Part shown: one piece after another, positions 7,197 to 15,318 of the stretch
How positions within the stretch are numbered: the stretch's first letter is position 1
Layout: each line of letters opens with the position of its first letter
Assembly (NCBI RefSeq): GCF_021458635.1
Contig: NZ_JAIRDQ010000008.1
Span: forward strand, 277,431 to 341,430
Reading direction: 5' to 3'
Length of the DNA stretch: 64,000 bases
Origin: Bradyrhizobium monzae
Lineage (GTDB): Bacteria; Pseudomonadota; Alphaproteobacteria; Rhizobiales; Xanthobacteraceae
The notes under the pieces: generated by a model
What the model saw: the letters and a program-made list of their open reading frames with translations, nothing else
Database searches by the model: none
What the model was told of the DNA's origin: nothing
Position numbers and translations under genes: made by a program

Positions 7197-8933
7197 ATGC
7201 CGCTTTTCAACCAGTCGATCCGGCGCAAGATTGTCGGTATCGCCCTCGGATTGATCGTCCTGATGCTGGTCACCTCGATCCTGTCGATGGTGATGTCGAG
7301 CCAGGTCGGCGTTCTCCTGGACGAGCTGACCAATCGCTACATCCCGGCCTATGGCGATCTGGCGCGGGCCAATATCCGCTCGCTGGAGCGGTCGGTGGCG
7401 CTGCGGCGGATGGTCATGATGAAGATGCAGGAGTCCTCGGACGAGGAGGCCTATACGGCGCGCCTTCACGAGTTCGAGGAGGCCGACCGCAAGATCGAGG
7501 AGGAGACCTCAGCCGCGCGCAAGCTGATCAATGCGATCATCGAGGATCCCAGGACGGCCTCGGACAATGCCACGCTGGCGCGGATCGACACCCGCATCGA
7601 GACCGCCGTCACCGAGCTGCGCCTTGGCATGAACCAGGATCACGCAAAACTCCTCAAGCAGATCGATGCCAAGCAGATGGCGGAGGCGCGCGGCACGCTG
7701 GAGCATCTCGACGCCTTGCGCGATCAGTTCAACCAGAGGATCGATGCGATCCGCGCCGACATGCTCAAGCAGGTCTTCGCGAGCACCTCGACGGTGATCG
7801 GCCACCAGCGGCAGGCGATCATCATCTCCGGCATCGTGACGCTGCTTGCGGCCATCGTCGGATTTGCCTTTGCGTTGCTGGTCTCCAGCGGCATCACCCG
7901 CCCGGTGCGACTCTTGCTCGCCGGAGCCCGCGAGATCGAGGCCGGGCGCTTCGACAAGAGCATCACCGTCTCGACCCAGGACGAGATCGGCGAGCTCGCG
8001 GCTGCCTTCAACCGCATGATCGAGCAACTGCGCCACAACGAGCGCATCCGCGAGACGTTCGGCCGTTACATCGATCCCAAGGTGGTGCAGGGGCTGATCG
8101 ACCGGCCGGAGGTCGCCATCGACGGCCAGCGCCGGGTCATGACCATCATGTTCTCCGACATGAGCGGCTTCACCTCGATGAGCGAGGGCATGACCCCGCG
8201 TGGCCTCGTCAAGGTGATGAACCACTATTTCACGGTGATGTCCGCTCCGATCCGGAATAACCGCGGCGTGATCGACAAATATATCGGCGACGCCATCATG
8301 TCCTATTGGGGCCCGCCCTTCGTCGAGGAGGACGAGCAGGCGCTGCTCGCCGGCCTGTCCGCCATCGATATGGCCGACCAGGTGCCCGCGCTGCAGAAGC
8401 AATTGCCGGATCTGCTCGGCATCCGCGCCATGCCGGTGCCGTGCGATCTGCGCATCGGCATTGCCACCGGCGAGGTCCTGACCGGCAGCATCGGCTCCGA
8501 GCTGATGATGAGCTTTACCGTGATGGGCGACGCGGTGAACCTCGCCTCGCGCCTGGAGGCCGTCAACAAGCTCTACGGTACCCGCATCCTGATTTCGCAG
8601 GCCACCGCCGAGGCGATCGGAGCGCGGCTCGAATTGCGCGAGATCGATCGTCTCGCGGTGGTCGGCCAGAGCGTGCCGCAGCCCGTGTTCGAAGTGATGG
8701 GACGGGCAGGTGTGCTCGCCGCGCCGCAGGAGAGCCTGCGCGCGCACTATGCGGAAGGCCTTGCCGCCTATCGCGCGTGCCGCTTCGACGACGCACGCAC
8801 CGCGTTCAACGCTGCGCTGGAGAGCGCTCCCGGCGACGGGCCTTCGCGCACGATGCTCGCCCGCATCGCGCAGCTGGAGACCAGTCCGCCGGCGGCCGAT
8901 TGGGACGGCGCCTGGCGTTTGGAGAGCAAATAG
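7197..8933 (+). CDS. Membrane class III adenylate cyclase (periplasmic sensor + HAMP + cyclase)
   Basis: About 578 residues: a TM helix near 15-37 (VGIALGLIVLMLV), an extracytoplasmic four-helix-type region to about 200, a second TM at about 200-225, a HAMP domain, and a class III cyclase domain from about 310. Metal-binding Asps are at about 321 (FSDMSGFTS) and 365 (YIGDAIM). Lys 361 in DKYIGD and the Asp in VMGDAVNLASRLE are the ATP-selecting residues, so the product is probably cAMP. The C-terminal 60 residues look like a short TPR-type extension. I start at MPLFNQSIRRK; the frame is open upstream to 7059 but that part has no ribosome site and does not look coding. Confidence 0.92.
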   Translation: MPLFNQSIRRKIVGIALGLIVLMLVTSILSMVMSSQVGVLLDELTNRYIPAYGDLARANIRSLERSVALRRMVMMKMQESSDEEAYTARLHEFEEADRKIEEETSAARKLINAIIEDPRTASDNATLARIDTRIETAVTELRLGMNQDHAKLLKQIDAKQMAEARGTLEHLDALRDQFNQRIDAIRADMLKQVFASTSTVIGHQRQAIIISGIVTLLAAIVGFAFALLVSSGITRPVRLLLAGAREIEAGRFDKSITVSTQDEIGELAAAFNRMIEQLRHNERIRETFGRYIDPKVVQGLIDRPEVAIDGQRRVMTIMFSDMSGFTSMSEGMTPRGLVKVMNHYFTVMSAPIRNNRGVIDKYIGDAIMSYWGPPFVEEDEQALLAGLSAIDMADQVPALQKQLPDLLGIRAMPVPCDLRIGIATGEVLTGSIGSELMMSFTVMGDAVNLASRLEAVNKLYGTRILISQATAEAIGARLELREIDRLAVVGQSVPQPVFEVMGRAGVLAAPQESLRAHYAEGLAAYRACRFDDARTAFNAALESAPGDGPSRTMLARIAQLETSPPAADWDGAWRLESK

Positions 8934-9038
8934 TCGTCCGTCCGCGAATAATTCATTCTACTCCATAACGATGTTCACCGTGACCTAATGTCCGGGCTTA
9001 GGTTAGCTGTCCTTGAGGCGTTTGATGGGGATACGCCG

Positions 9039-9215
9039 ATGACAGAACTTGAGGACAGGCTGGAGCGGTTTGAGACGCTCACCGCCGAATGCGAGCTGAT
9101 TGCCAAGCTCGCCACCGACAGCAAAAAGCGCGAGTTCTACCTGAAGCTCGGGGAGCAGTACCGTCAGCTTGCGGTGGACATGCGCCAGGCGATCGCGACC
9201 AGGGCCGCGGCCTGA
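9039..9215 (+). CDS. Small conserved hypothetical helical protein
   Basis: 58 residues (MTELEDRLERFETL...), almost entirely charged amphipathic helix, with no Cys and no signal peptide. A purine-rich ribosome site (GATGGGGA, ending about 7 nt upstream) favours this ATG over one at 8988. The heptad-like spacing (LEDRLERFETL, then YLKLGEQYRQLAVDM) suggests a small coiled-coil protein. No function can be assigned. It is followed by more small genes. Confidence 0.65.
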   Translation: MTELEDRLERFETLTAECELIAKLATDSKKREFYLKLGEQYRQLAVDMRQAIATRAAA

Positions 9216-9428
9216 AATGGCCTAAGGTTCCAATTCGAACGAGGCACAACGCGGCATTCCTGCGTTTGCGGGATCGCACGCGATCGCAATCCGTTCTTAA
9301 CAATTGGGACGCATCCTCGATGGGAAGCGGGGACTGGCGCATTTCGTGTCCCGGCGATGGGAATGCCTGGGGTAAGGTTGCCATGCAACGTTGCCCGCGA
9401 ACGTAGCTCGTCCGATGGTTGACGTCCC

Positions 9429-9641
9429 ATGCGTCTGTTTGCGGTCATTCTGATTGCGTTCCTGACGGCAGCCTGCAACCAGGAGCAGGACGTCACGGGC
9501 TCGACACCGCTCTGCGCGCTGCGGAACTACAGCTCTTACAATCCCCGCGACATGAACCAGTGCGTTGCCGCCTGCAAGTCGTGCGACCACGGCAATACCG
9601 TCACCTGCACCACCTCCTGCACGCTCAAGGGCGCGCGCTGA
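9429..9641 (+). CDS. Small Cys-rich lipoprotein
   Basis: 70 residues. The N-terminus MRLFAVILIAFLTAACN is a classic short lipoprotein signal with lipobox LTAAC, so the mature form starts at Cys16 and is probably outer-membrane anchored. The mature 55 residues contain seven further Cys (for example CVAACKSC and CTTSC), suggesting disulphides. I do not recognise the family. No operon partner is clear. Confidence 0.65.
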   Translation: MRLFAVILIAFLTAACNQEQDVTGSTPLCALRNYSSYNPRDMNQCVAACKSCDHGNTVTCTTSCTLKGAR

Positions 9642-9905
9642 AAGCAGGGCCCGAGGCGGCGGCGTCCGTCAACCGCGGGCCGCGTCGCGCCGCGGTAGCG
9701 ATAAGGCCGGTCGGCAAGCTGGCCGCAGAACGCGATGAGCGATTGCGAACCGCACTGGCCGATCAGGGTCCGGTGGTCAATGCGGTGCAGCCGGATGTGG
9801 CCGCGACCTGGGAACAGGGAGCGCCGGCCTGACGGTGCCGGGACACCGGAACGATTCACATCGGCTAATCATTAGAGGAGGGCGGCAGGACGCGGAGTCG
9901 ATGGA

Positions 9906-10163
9906 ATGGGAATGCTGGATCCCGGCCGGTTTCTGGTGTCGTGCTCGCATTGCGAGGCTTGGCCGATGGCGGCCAACGTCAAACGTGCGAGCTGGTCGGC
10001 GCAGCCGCACGAGGTCCGCTTCGTCTGTGCGCGCTGCCGTCGCGAGGAAACCGCGATCGTCTCGGCGTCCGGGCAGCTGTTACCGATCAAGCGCGTCGAC
10101 ATTCCCACGCGCGCGGTGACCGAGGCCTGGGCCCAGGCCCAACGTCCGCGTGGGCGAACCTAG
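9906..10163 (+). CDS. Small protein with two CX2C knuckles (zinc-ribbon-like)
   Basis: 85 residues with CSHC near residue 13 and CARC near 42, a spacing that fits a small zinc ribbon. No signal peptide or membrane segment. The start is uncertain: ATG 9906 and ATG 9912 are both in frame behind a GGAATGGG-like site. It lies in a run of five small plus-strand genes before cbtBA. Function unknown. Confidence 0.5.
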   Translation: MGMLDPGRFLVSCSHCEAWPMAANVKRASWSAQPHEVRFVCARCRREETAIVSASGQLLPIKRVDIPTRAVTEAWAQAQRPRGRT

Positions 10164-10245
10164 GCTGCCACTCGGTTGCACGTTTGGAACCCCGCCGATG
10201 CCCGGGCGTTCTGTGCCGAGGCAACAACGCATTGAGGCTGGGCGC

Positions 10246-10467
10246 ATGATCAGCGAGCATTTCGACACCCGCACACGGATCAACATGAAGCTGGCGCTGG
10301 ACCGGGTCTGCCGTAATCGCCCCGTCGGCGAGGACCACGGCTTCCGCCGCTCCGTTGCCGAGAACATCATCCGCTGCGCGATGACGGGCCGCACCGGCAT
10401 CGGCCAGCTCGTCGACGCCGGAGAGCGGGCCATGATCACGACGCGCGCTGAACGGGAGCGGGTCTGA
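10246..10467 (+). CDS. Small conserved hypothetical protein
   Basis: Using ATG 10246 (MISEHFDTRTRINMKLALDR) gives 73 residues. The region from DTRTRINMKLALDRVC to the end (GERAMITT) resembles, from memory, a short family common in Bradyrhizobium in which the motif describes a helical protein with no known activity. The frame is open upstream to 10150, but that part overlaps the previous gene and reads poorly. No membrane segment. Confidence 0.55.
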   Translation: MISEHFDTRTRINMKLALDRVCRNRPVGEDHGFRRSVAENIIRCAMTGRTGIGQLVDAGERAMITTRAERERV

Positions 10468-10551
10468 TTGCGAGTTGGCGGACTCCGTCGACGGCTGTGG
10501 TAGGGTCGCCGCCGGGAGATTACCGATGGTGCTCACGGGGCGCGCGACAGC

Positions 10552-10842
10552 TTGAGCAACGAGGTCCGTTGGCGCGACGATATCGCCTCGCTGGTGTTTC
10601 CCGTCACCGGACATGGCGCGATCTGCGCCGTGCACCGGGGCGCTTTCCGGACTTTGCTGGCCACCGAGCCGGCGCCGGAGGCCTGCCTCGGCTATTTCCG
10701 GCAATTTGAGGCCGCCTTTCGGGCCGCCGCCTCCGCCAAGATCGTCCGCAAGGGCATTTTGCCGGGGACGAACCTGCATCTTACCAGTCGCGACATCGCC
10801 CGGAAGCTGCTAGAAGACGCGCAAATCGCCAATGGAGAATAG
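10552..10842 (+). CDS. Small hypothetical protein (DUF1488-like)
   Basis: 96 residues from TTG 10552 (SNEVRWRDDIASLVFPVTG). The pattern of an N-terminal FPVTG strand followed by an Arg/Ala-rich helix (FRQFEAAFRAAASAKI) resembles DUF1488, but I am not certain. It ends 3 nt before cbtB, so it may be co-transcribed with the cobalt transporter genes, though nothing in its sequence suggests metal handling. Confidence 0.5.
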   Translation: MSNEVRWRDDIASLVFPVTGHGAICAVHRGAFRTLLATEPAPEACLGYFRQFEAAFRAAASAKIVRKGILPGTNLHLTSRDIARKLLEDAQIANGE

Positions 10843-10845
10843 GCC

Positions 10846-11052
10846 ATGAGCCAGTCGCAGCTCGCAAACGCAGAGGTCAGGACCCAAGTCACGCTTCCGG
10901 TCGCCGCCGGACAGGTGGGACGGCTGTCGCAGGCCCTGATGGCGATGGTGCTCGGCGTGTTCGTCGTCGGCATGGTCGGCTTCTCCCACATCGACGTCGT
11001 CCACAACGCGGCCCACGACGTGCGTCACTCGAACGCGTTCCCCTGCCACTAA
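10846..11052 (+). CDS. cbtB: CbtB, small subunit of a cobalt transporter
   Basis: 68 residues with one TM helix (ALMAMVLGVFVVGMVGF) and the His-rich C-terminal signature of CbtB: HNAAHDVRHSNAFPCH. CbtB works with CbtA in predicted cobalt uptake, usually serving cobalamin synthesis. The gene is immediately upstream of cbtA (11-nt gap). CbtAB genes are often controlled by a cobalamin riboswitch; I do not see one here, since a coding gene ends 3 nt upstream. Confidence 0.9.
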   Translation: MSQSQLANAEVRTQVTLPVAAGQVGRLSQALMAMVLGVFVVGMVGFSHIDVVHNAAHDVRHSNAFPCH

Positions 11053-11062
11053 CCGGGGTGGC

Positions 11063-11830
11063 ATGAGCACATTTCGCTCGATCGTCTTCGCGTCGGTCAT
11101 TGCCGGTTTCATCGTCGGTCTCATCGTCACTGTCGTCCAGCAGTTCGGCACCGTCCCCCTGATCCTGAAGGCGGAAGTCTTCGAGAAGGTGGCGGAGACG
11201 CACCAGCATGACGCTCCGGTCACTGCGCAGCCGGCAGCAGCGGGGCATGACCATGCCGCCCACGATCACGGCGACCATGGCGCAGGCGACCACGACCATG
11301 GCGCAGGGGCCTGGGAGCCGCGCGATGGTTTTGAGCGCAACGCCTATACCGCCGCCGCCAACATCCTGACCGCGATCGGCTTCGCGCTGCTGCTGGCCGG
11401 CTTCTTCGCCGTGCGCAGCGGCGCCACTGGCGCGAGCGTCTCCTGGCACGAAGGCCTGCTGTGGGGGCTGGCGGGCTTTGCCGTCTTCACCCTGGCGCCT
11501 GGCCTCGGCCTGCCGCCGGAGCTGCCCGGCGTGCCTGCCGCGCCGCTGTTGTCGCGCCAGATCTGGTGGCTCGCCGCCGTGCTGGCGACGGCCGGAGGGC
11601 TCGCTCTGATCGCCTTCCGCCGCTCGGTGCCGGCCGCGATCGCCGGCGTGATCCTGCTGACCCTGCCACATCTGATCGGCGCGCCGGAGCTCGCCAATAT
11701 CGAGACCAACGTGCCGTCGTCGCTGACGCATCAATTCGTCACCGCGGTGACGGTGACGAGCCTGGTGTTCTGGACCTTGCTCGGCGGTCTGACGAGCGCG
11801 GTGTTCGCGCGTTTCGATCAGCGCTCTTGA
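11063..11830 (+). CDS. cbtA: CbtA, membrane subunit of a cobalt transporter
   Basis: 255 residues with about six TM segments (first at residues 5-27, SIVFASVIAGFIVGL). A His/Asp-rich loop (HDHAAHDHGDHGAGDHDHG) near residues 55-75 is the putative metal-binding region. The pairing with CbtB and the length fit the family. It converges on a small minus-strand ORF that overlaps its last 13 nt. Confidence 0.92.
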   Translation: MSTFRSIVFASVIAGFIVGLIVTVVQQFGTVPLILKAEVFEKVAETHQHDAPVTAQPAAAGHDHAAHDHGDHGAGDHDHGAGAWEPRDGFERNAYTAAANILTAIGFALLLAGFFAVRSGATGASVSWHEGLLWGLAGFAVFTLAPGLGLPPELPGVPAAPLLSRQIWWLAAVLATAGGLALIAFRRSVPAAIAGVILLTLPHLIGAPELANIETNVPSSLTHQFVTAVTVTSLVFWTLLGGLTSAVFARFDQRS

Positions 11831-11925
11831 AGCTTGCGCCATCGCCGGGGCCCGCGCGGCTCGAGCGCATAGAACAGCAGCATCGCGCTGACCGACAGCA
11901 GTCTGAAGATGGTGAGGGCGTCCAT
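11818..11925 (-). CDS. Truncated small membrane protein downstream of the merT-like gene
   Basis: A 35-residue frame (MDALTIFRLLSVSAMLLFYALE, then a basic tail). Its ATG overlaps the stop of the merT-like gene (TGATG arrangement), so it can be translationally coupled. The start resembles, from memory, a family of about 65-residue rhizobial membrane proteins beginning MDAxTxFxLxxVxAMLLFYALE; here the homology stops after the first TM helix and the frame runs into the 3-prime end of cbtA. It is probably a truncated remnant or a shortened gene. Confidence 0.45.
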   Translation of the reverse strand: MDALTIFRLLSVSAMLLFYALEPRGPRRWRKLQER

Positions 11926-12365
11926 CAGCTCGCCGGCGGCCTCGGCTTCTTGGCGGCTCCGAGCGCATGGAACACGGAGGGCTCCATCACCGGCCACAGC
12001 GCGGCCGTCGCGGTCAGCACCGTGGCTGCGCACATCGCGGCCAGCACCGTGAAGCGAATTTTCAAGCCGGTGGTTCGCGACCGCCACACGATCCAGCCCC
12101 AGGCGCAGACCACGACCGCGACCGACAGTTTCGTCATCAACCCATGCGCATGGTCGAGCACGGCGATCAGGCTTCCCGCGCTGGCGAGCACCACGGCGGG
12201 CAACGTGAAGGGCAGCACACAGCACGCGGTGCAGGCCGCGGCGACAACCGCGGTTGCGACCGCCGTGCCGGCGGCCTTGCCGCCTCCTGCCTCGGTCTTC
12301 GCCGCACAGCCGCATCCCGGCGACGTCGCGGTGGGGAGGCTGCAGGACGGTCCAATAACGCTCAT
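11925..12365 (-). CDS. MerT-like inner-membrane metal transport protein
   Basis: 146 residues. A short Cys-containing N-terminus (GCGCAAKTEAGGG) precedes three or four TM helices. The first TM holds a vicinal Cys pair (ACTACCVLPFTLP), the hallmark of MerT-type mercuric ion transporters, which pass Hg(II) from periplasm to cytoplasm. No MerP or MerA is near, so the true metal is uncertain. The start (MSVIGPSCSLP) has AGGAGA 5 nt upstream. It is divergent from a MerR-family regulator, with a MerR-type promoter between. Confidence 0.7.
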   Translation of the reverse strand: MSVIGPSCSLPTATSPGCGCAAKTEAGGGKAAGTAVATAVVAAACTACCVLPFTLPAVVLASAGSLIAVLDHAHGLMTKLSVAVVVCAWGWIVWRSRTTGLKIRFTVLAAMCAATVLTATAALWPVMEPSVFHALGAAKKPRPPAS

Positions 12366-12400
12366 GTGATTCTCCTCATGCTTGTGCGTCTCGGACCCGA

Positions 12401-12431
12401 TCGCTACGCCCTCAAGCCACTTGAGGTTCAA
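12401..12431 (-). promoter_or_regulatory. MerR-type promoter with 19-bp spacer and CCTCAAG-N3-CTTGAGG operator
   Basis: On the minus strand, TTGAAC (12431-12426) and TAGCGA (12406-12401) are separated by exactly 19 bp. Between and partly over them lies a perfect 7-bp inverted repeat (12410-12426, CCTCAAG CCA CTTGAGG). An overlong spacer holding a dyad is the standard layout for promoters that MerR-family activators untwist. It points at the MerT-like gene. The dyad resembles the E. coli SoxR box, but the adjacent regulator has metal-site rather than SoxR-type Cys spacing. Confidence 0.75.
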
Positions 12432-12450
12432 GCGAAATGTGAGCGCTTCC

Positions 12451-12852
12451 ATGAGAATTGGCGTCCTCGCCAAAGCCGCCGGCGTTTCCGTTCCCACCAT
12501 CCGCTATTACGAGAGCATCGGCCTGCTCACGCCGCCGGCGCGACAAGGCGGTCAGCGCATCTACGGGAGCGAGGACGTCAAGGCACTCAGCCTGATCAGG
12601 CATTGCCGCGATCTCGACTTCTCGCTCGACGATATCGGCGACATTCTCGCGTCGCTGCAGCGGCGCCTGCCCTGCAGCGACACCAAGTCGTTTGCGGAGC
12701 AGCACCTCCGTTCGATCCGCACAAAGATCGCTGAGCTGCGCGCGCTGGAAGCGACGATGGTCGCGCTGGTCAGTGGCTGCGAGACGACATGCTGCGGCAG
12801 CACCGCGCCGGACTGCGTGATCTTGCAGCCCGGCCAAGTGACTTGCGGTTGA
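12451..12852 (+). CDS. MerR-family metal-responsive transcriptional regulator
   Basis: 133 residues from ATG 12451. The winged helix (MRIGVLAKAAGVSVPTIRYY) and the coiled-coil dimerisation helix are standard for MerR. Metal-ligand candidates are the Cys in RRLPCSDTKS at about 74 and the C-terminal loop CETTCCGSTAPDC at about 110-122, where the adjacent Cys pair resembles Zn/Cd/Pb sensors (ZntR, CadR) more than the MerR mercury pattern. It presumably activates the divergent MerT-like gene through the 19-bp-spacer promoter. The inducing metal is not determined by sequence alone. Confidence 0.9.
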   Translation: MRIGVLAKAAGVSVPTIRYYESIGLLTPPARQGGQRIYGSEDVKALSLIRHCRDLDFSLDDIGDILASLQRRLPCSDTKSFAEQHLRSIRTKIAELRALEATMVALVSGCETTCCGSTAPDCVILQPGQVTCG

Positions 12853-12876
12853 AGGCGATCGCCTGCTTCGGAGCAA

Positions 12877-13935
12877 CTACGGCTTCGCGCCCACCAATCG
12901 CGCGCGAACCGTCCGTGCGATCGCCGCCGGCGCCTCATCGGGGATCGCGAAACACGAGCTCGCATTGATCTCGCAGAGAACGTAGGTGTCGGCGCCATCA
13001 GCGTCGCGTGGCCCGAAGAGGAAGTCCGCGTCCCAGATTACCGGCAGCGATGCTTCGTCGATGGTCAGCAGCTTCATCATCTGCGGCGTCCATTCGTCCT
13101 CCATCCGCCGTCGCAGCGCCTGGAATTGTGGCGCATCGGGGCCATGCATGATGCGCGGCCCCGGTTGCGCTTCAGGTGACTCCGGACCTTGTGGCGGTGG
13201 CGGGATCAAGGCCTTGATCAATTGGTGGCCGAAGCCTGCGACCCTGGAGCCGCTCATGTAGCAGCGGATCATTCCGTCGGGCAGGCGAGGTTGAAACGGC
13301 TGATCGATGATGCAGCCGCCCCAGCCGAAATACGGCTCGCATCGCGCGATGAAGGCATCGAGCGGCATGTCCTCCGGCAGGCTGCCGCGCTGGGCGTGAA
13401 GCACGCGAACCGTCGGGATTGCGGTTGGCAGCGCCTCGACCTTCCACACGCCCTGGCCGCCGTTGCCGCGATTCTGCTTGAGCACGCGCGGACCGCCGGC
13501 CCGCAGGCGCTGTGGAAACTCCGCTGCGAAGACTGAGGCGCCGTCATAGCGATGGGTGTCGGCGCCCCAACCGAGATCGCGCGTCCGGTAGAGCACCTCC
13601 TTGACGCCCATCTTCAGGATGACGTCCGGATGCGCGCTGACCCACGGCCCGTGCGCTGCGACGCCGCGCAGCAAGGCGTCCAGCTCCGCGCGTGTCTTGC
13701 CCTGATGGATCGGATCGACCCAGACCAGCACGCCGTCGACCGCAAGCAGCTGATCGCGGACCGCGGCACTGAAGCTTTCGTCGTAGATGACCGGTTGCGC
13801 CGCAATGCCGACGTCGGCGAGGGCTTCAAAGACGCGAACGAAGCGGCTGTTTTGAGCGGTGGCGTCGCGGCGCACGGCTGCGTCGCCCCGCGAAACAATG
13901 GCTACGGAATATCGGTGAGGGGATTGGGTGTCCAT
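12877..13935 (-). CDS. ATP-grasp protein of the Cj0069 family
   Basis: 352 residues from ATG 13935 (MDTQSPHRYSVAIVSRGD). The ATP-grasp features are VLKQNRGNGGQGVWKVE around 170-190 (Lys and Gly-rich loop) and, near the C-terminus, a metal-binding segment ending YVLCEINASSCFA, with Glu and Asn as expected for the metal-ligating E-x-N. ATP-grasp enzymes ligate a carboxylate to an amine through acyl phosphate. The substrate of this family is not known to me. It stands alone, with no peptide or amino-acid genes beside it. Confidence 0.8.
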   Translation of the reverse strand: MDTQSPHRYSVAIVSRGDAAVRRDATAQNSRFVRVFEALADVGIAAQPVIYDESFSAAVRDQLLAVDGVLVWVDPIHQGKTRAELDALLRGVAAHGPWVSAHPDVILKMGVKEVLYRTRDLGWGADTHRYDGASVFAAEFPQRLRAGGPRVLKQNRGNGGQGVWKVEALPTAIPTVRVLHAQRGSLPEDMPLDAFIARCEPYFGWGGCIIDQPFQPRLPDGMIRCYMSGSRVAGFGHQLIKALIPPPPQGPESPEAQPGPRIMHGPDAPQFQALRRRMEDEWTPQMMKLLTIDEASLPVIWDADFLFGPRDADGADTYVLCEINASSCFAIPDEAPAAIARTVRARLVGAKP

Positions 13936-14379
13936 GCGCAAGCTCCACGAATTGCGTGCTGCGCAGACTTGGACCGAAGTCTCACGGGGAGTCTGCCTTG
14001 TCCCCACCGCAGCATTCTATGCGGGATGGTCCGGACACCGCAAGACGTGACGAGGTGGCTTCCGCGAGCCGGCCGGGCGAGCGCGAACGATTTCGTTCCA
14101 TTGGATCGATGAAATCTTTTCGAGACTCCGCCGGCCGGGCGCGTTGACAGCCCGGTGCTGCGGGCTTCTAGTCGAGGCATCGGGGATTTGCGGTCTCCCC
14201 GCGAGGCGACATGCCCAAGCATCGCGTCCTGATCACCAAGGGCGCAGCATGTCCACTTCATATCACCTCGCTTTCGACAGATTGGCTCATTCGCCTCGCG
14301 CGGCATGCGCTGGCGCGCGCTCGGACGCCTGAGCCCGAAAACCGATTCGCCCTGGGGCAGGAACACCAGGAGAATGACC
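13936..14379. other. Non-coding stretch with a candidate sigma-70-type promoter
   Basis: About 440 nt between the divergent ATP-grasp and DUF1259 genes. TTGACA at 14144-14149 followed after 16 nt by TTCTAG (14166-14171) could be a housekeeping promoter for the DUF1259 gene, with a leader of about 200 nt. Short ORFs here have no ribosome site or protein-like composition. Confidence 0.3.
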
Positions 14380-15285
14380 ATGCGACTACGCACACTCTCT
14401 CACGCAGCCATCGTGCTGGCCGCCGTCATGGGCGTCGCACAATTCATCGCAACGGCGCAGGCAGAAGACATCAATTGGCAGGCGGTCGACCAAACCCTCG
14501 GCCGCAAGGCCGTCGTCTCGGATGATGTCCATCGATACGGGTTTCCGCGCAGCGATCTTTCTGTGAGCCTGGACGGGGTCGCGATCAAGCCGGCGCTGGC
14601 CCTCGGCGGCTGGGTGGCGTTCAAGCCAGCCCATGGCGGGGCCATGGTCATGGGCGACCTTGTGCTGCTCGAGACCGAGATCACTCCGGTGATGTCGAAG
14701 ATGATCGCGAGCGGTCTCGAGATTACCGCCGTGCACAACCATCTGCTGCGTGCGAGCCCGGCGACCTTCTACATGCATGTCGCGGGGCACGGGGACCCCG
14801 CCAGGCTGGCCTCCGCGATCCGCGATGCGCTCGCTGAAAGCAAAACTCCGCTAAGCGTTACCGCACCGGCCAGTCCGCCGCCCGTCGATCTCGACACCGC
14901 CAAGCTCGACCAGATCATCGGCGTGAAGGGACAGGCCAATGGCGGTGTCTACCAATTCACTGTCAAGCGCCGCGATCCGATCACAGAGGATGGCATGCCG
15001 CTCACGCCCGTCGGAGCGATGGGCGTCGCGATTGGCATCAACTTTCAGCCGACCGGCAACGGCAAAGCGGCCATCACCGGCGATTTCGTTCTGTCAGGTG
15101 ACGAGGTGAACCCGGTGCTGGCGACGCTGCTGGCGAATGGCATCGAGGTGACGGCGCTGCACAGCCACATGCTGGATGAGCAGCCGCGGCTGTTCTTCAT
15201 GCACTTCTGGGCCAATGATGATGCGATCAAGCTCGCCAAGGGTCTGCGCGCCGCGCTCGACAAGACTGCGAGTGTGAAAGGCTGA
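14380..15285 (+). CDS. Exported DUF1259 tandem-domain protein
   Basis: 301 residues with a Sec signal (LSHAAIVLAAVMGVAQFIATA, cut near AQA). The mature protein contains two copies of the same domain, at about 30-150 and 165-295. Each copy has the block ITPVMSKMIASGLEITAVHN / VNPVLATLLANGIEVTALHS, followed by a His and an FYMH/FFMH strand. This is the DUF1259 (LppY/LpqO-like) pattern; the repeated His suggest a metal or redox site. AGGAG (14368-14372) fits ATG 14380 better than ATG 14374. The next gene converges. Confidence 0.85.
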   Translation: MRLRTLSHAAIVLAAVMGVAQFIATAQAEDINWQAVDQTLGRKAVVSDDVHRYGFPRSDLSVSLDGVAIKPALALGGWVAFKPAHGGAMVMGDLVLLETEITPVMSKMIASGLEITAVHNHLLRASPATFYMHVAGHGDPARLASAIRDALAESKTPLSVTAPASPPPVDLDTAKLDQIIGVKGQANGGVYQFTVKRRDPITEDGMPLTPVGAMGVAIGINFQPTGNGKAAITGDFVLSGDEVNPVLATLLANGIEVTALHSHMLDEQPRLFFMHFWANDDAIKLAKGLRAALDKTASVKG

Positions 15286-15318
15286 CCGGCAAAGCCGCGG
15301 ATGCGGCTCCGCTGCTCG

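Noticed and set aside
10468..10551. Possible cobalamin riboswitch upstream of cbtBA
   Set aside because: The gap is too short and I see no B12-box; cbtB directly follows another coding gene.
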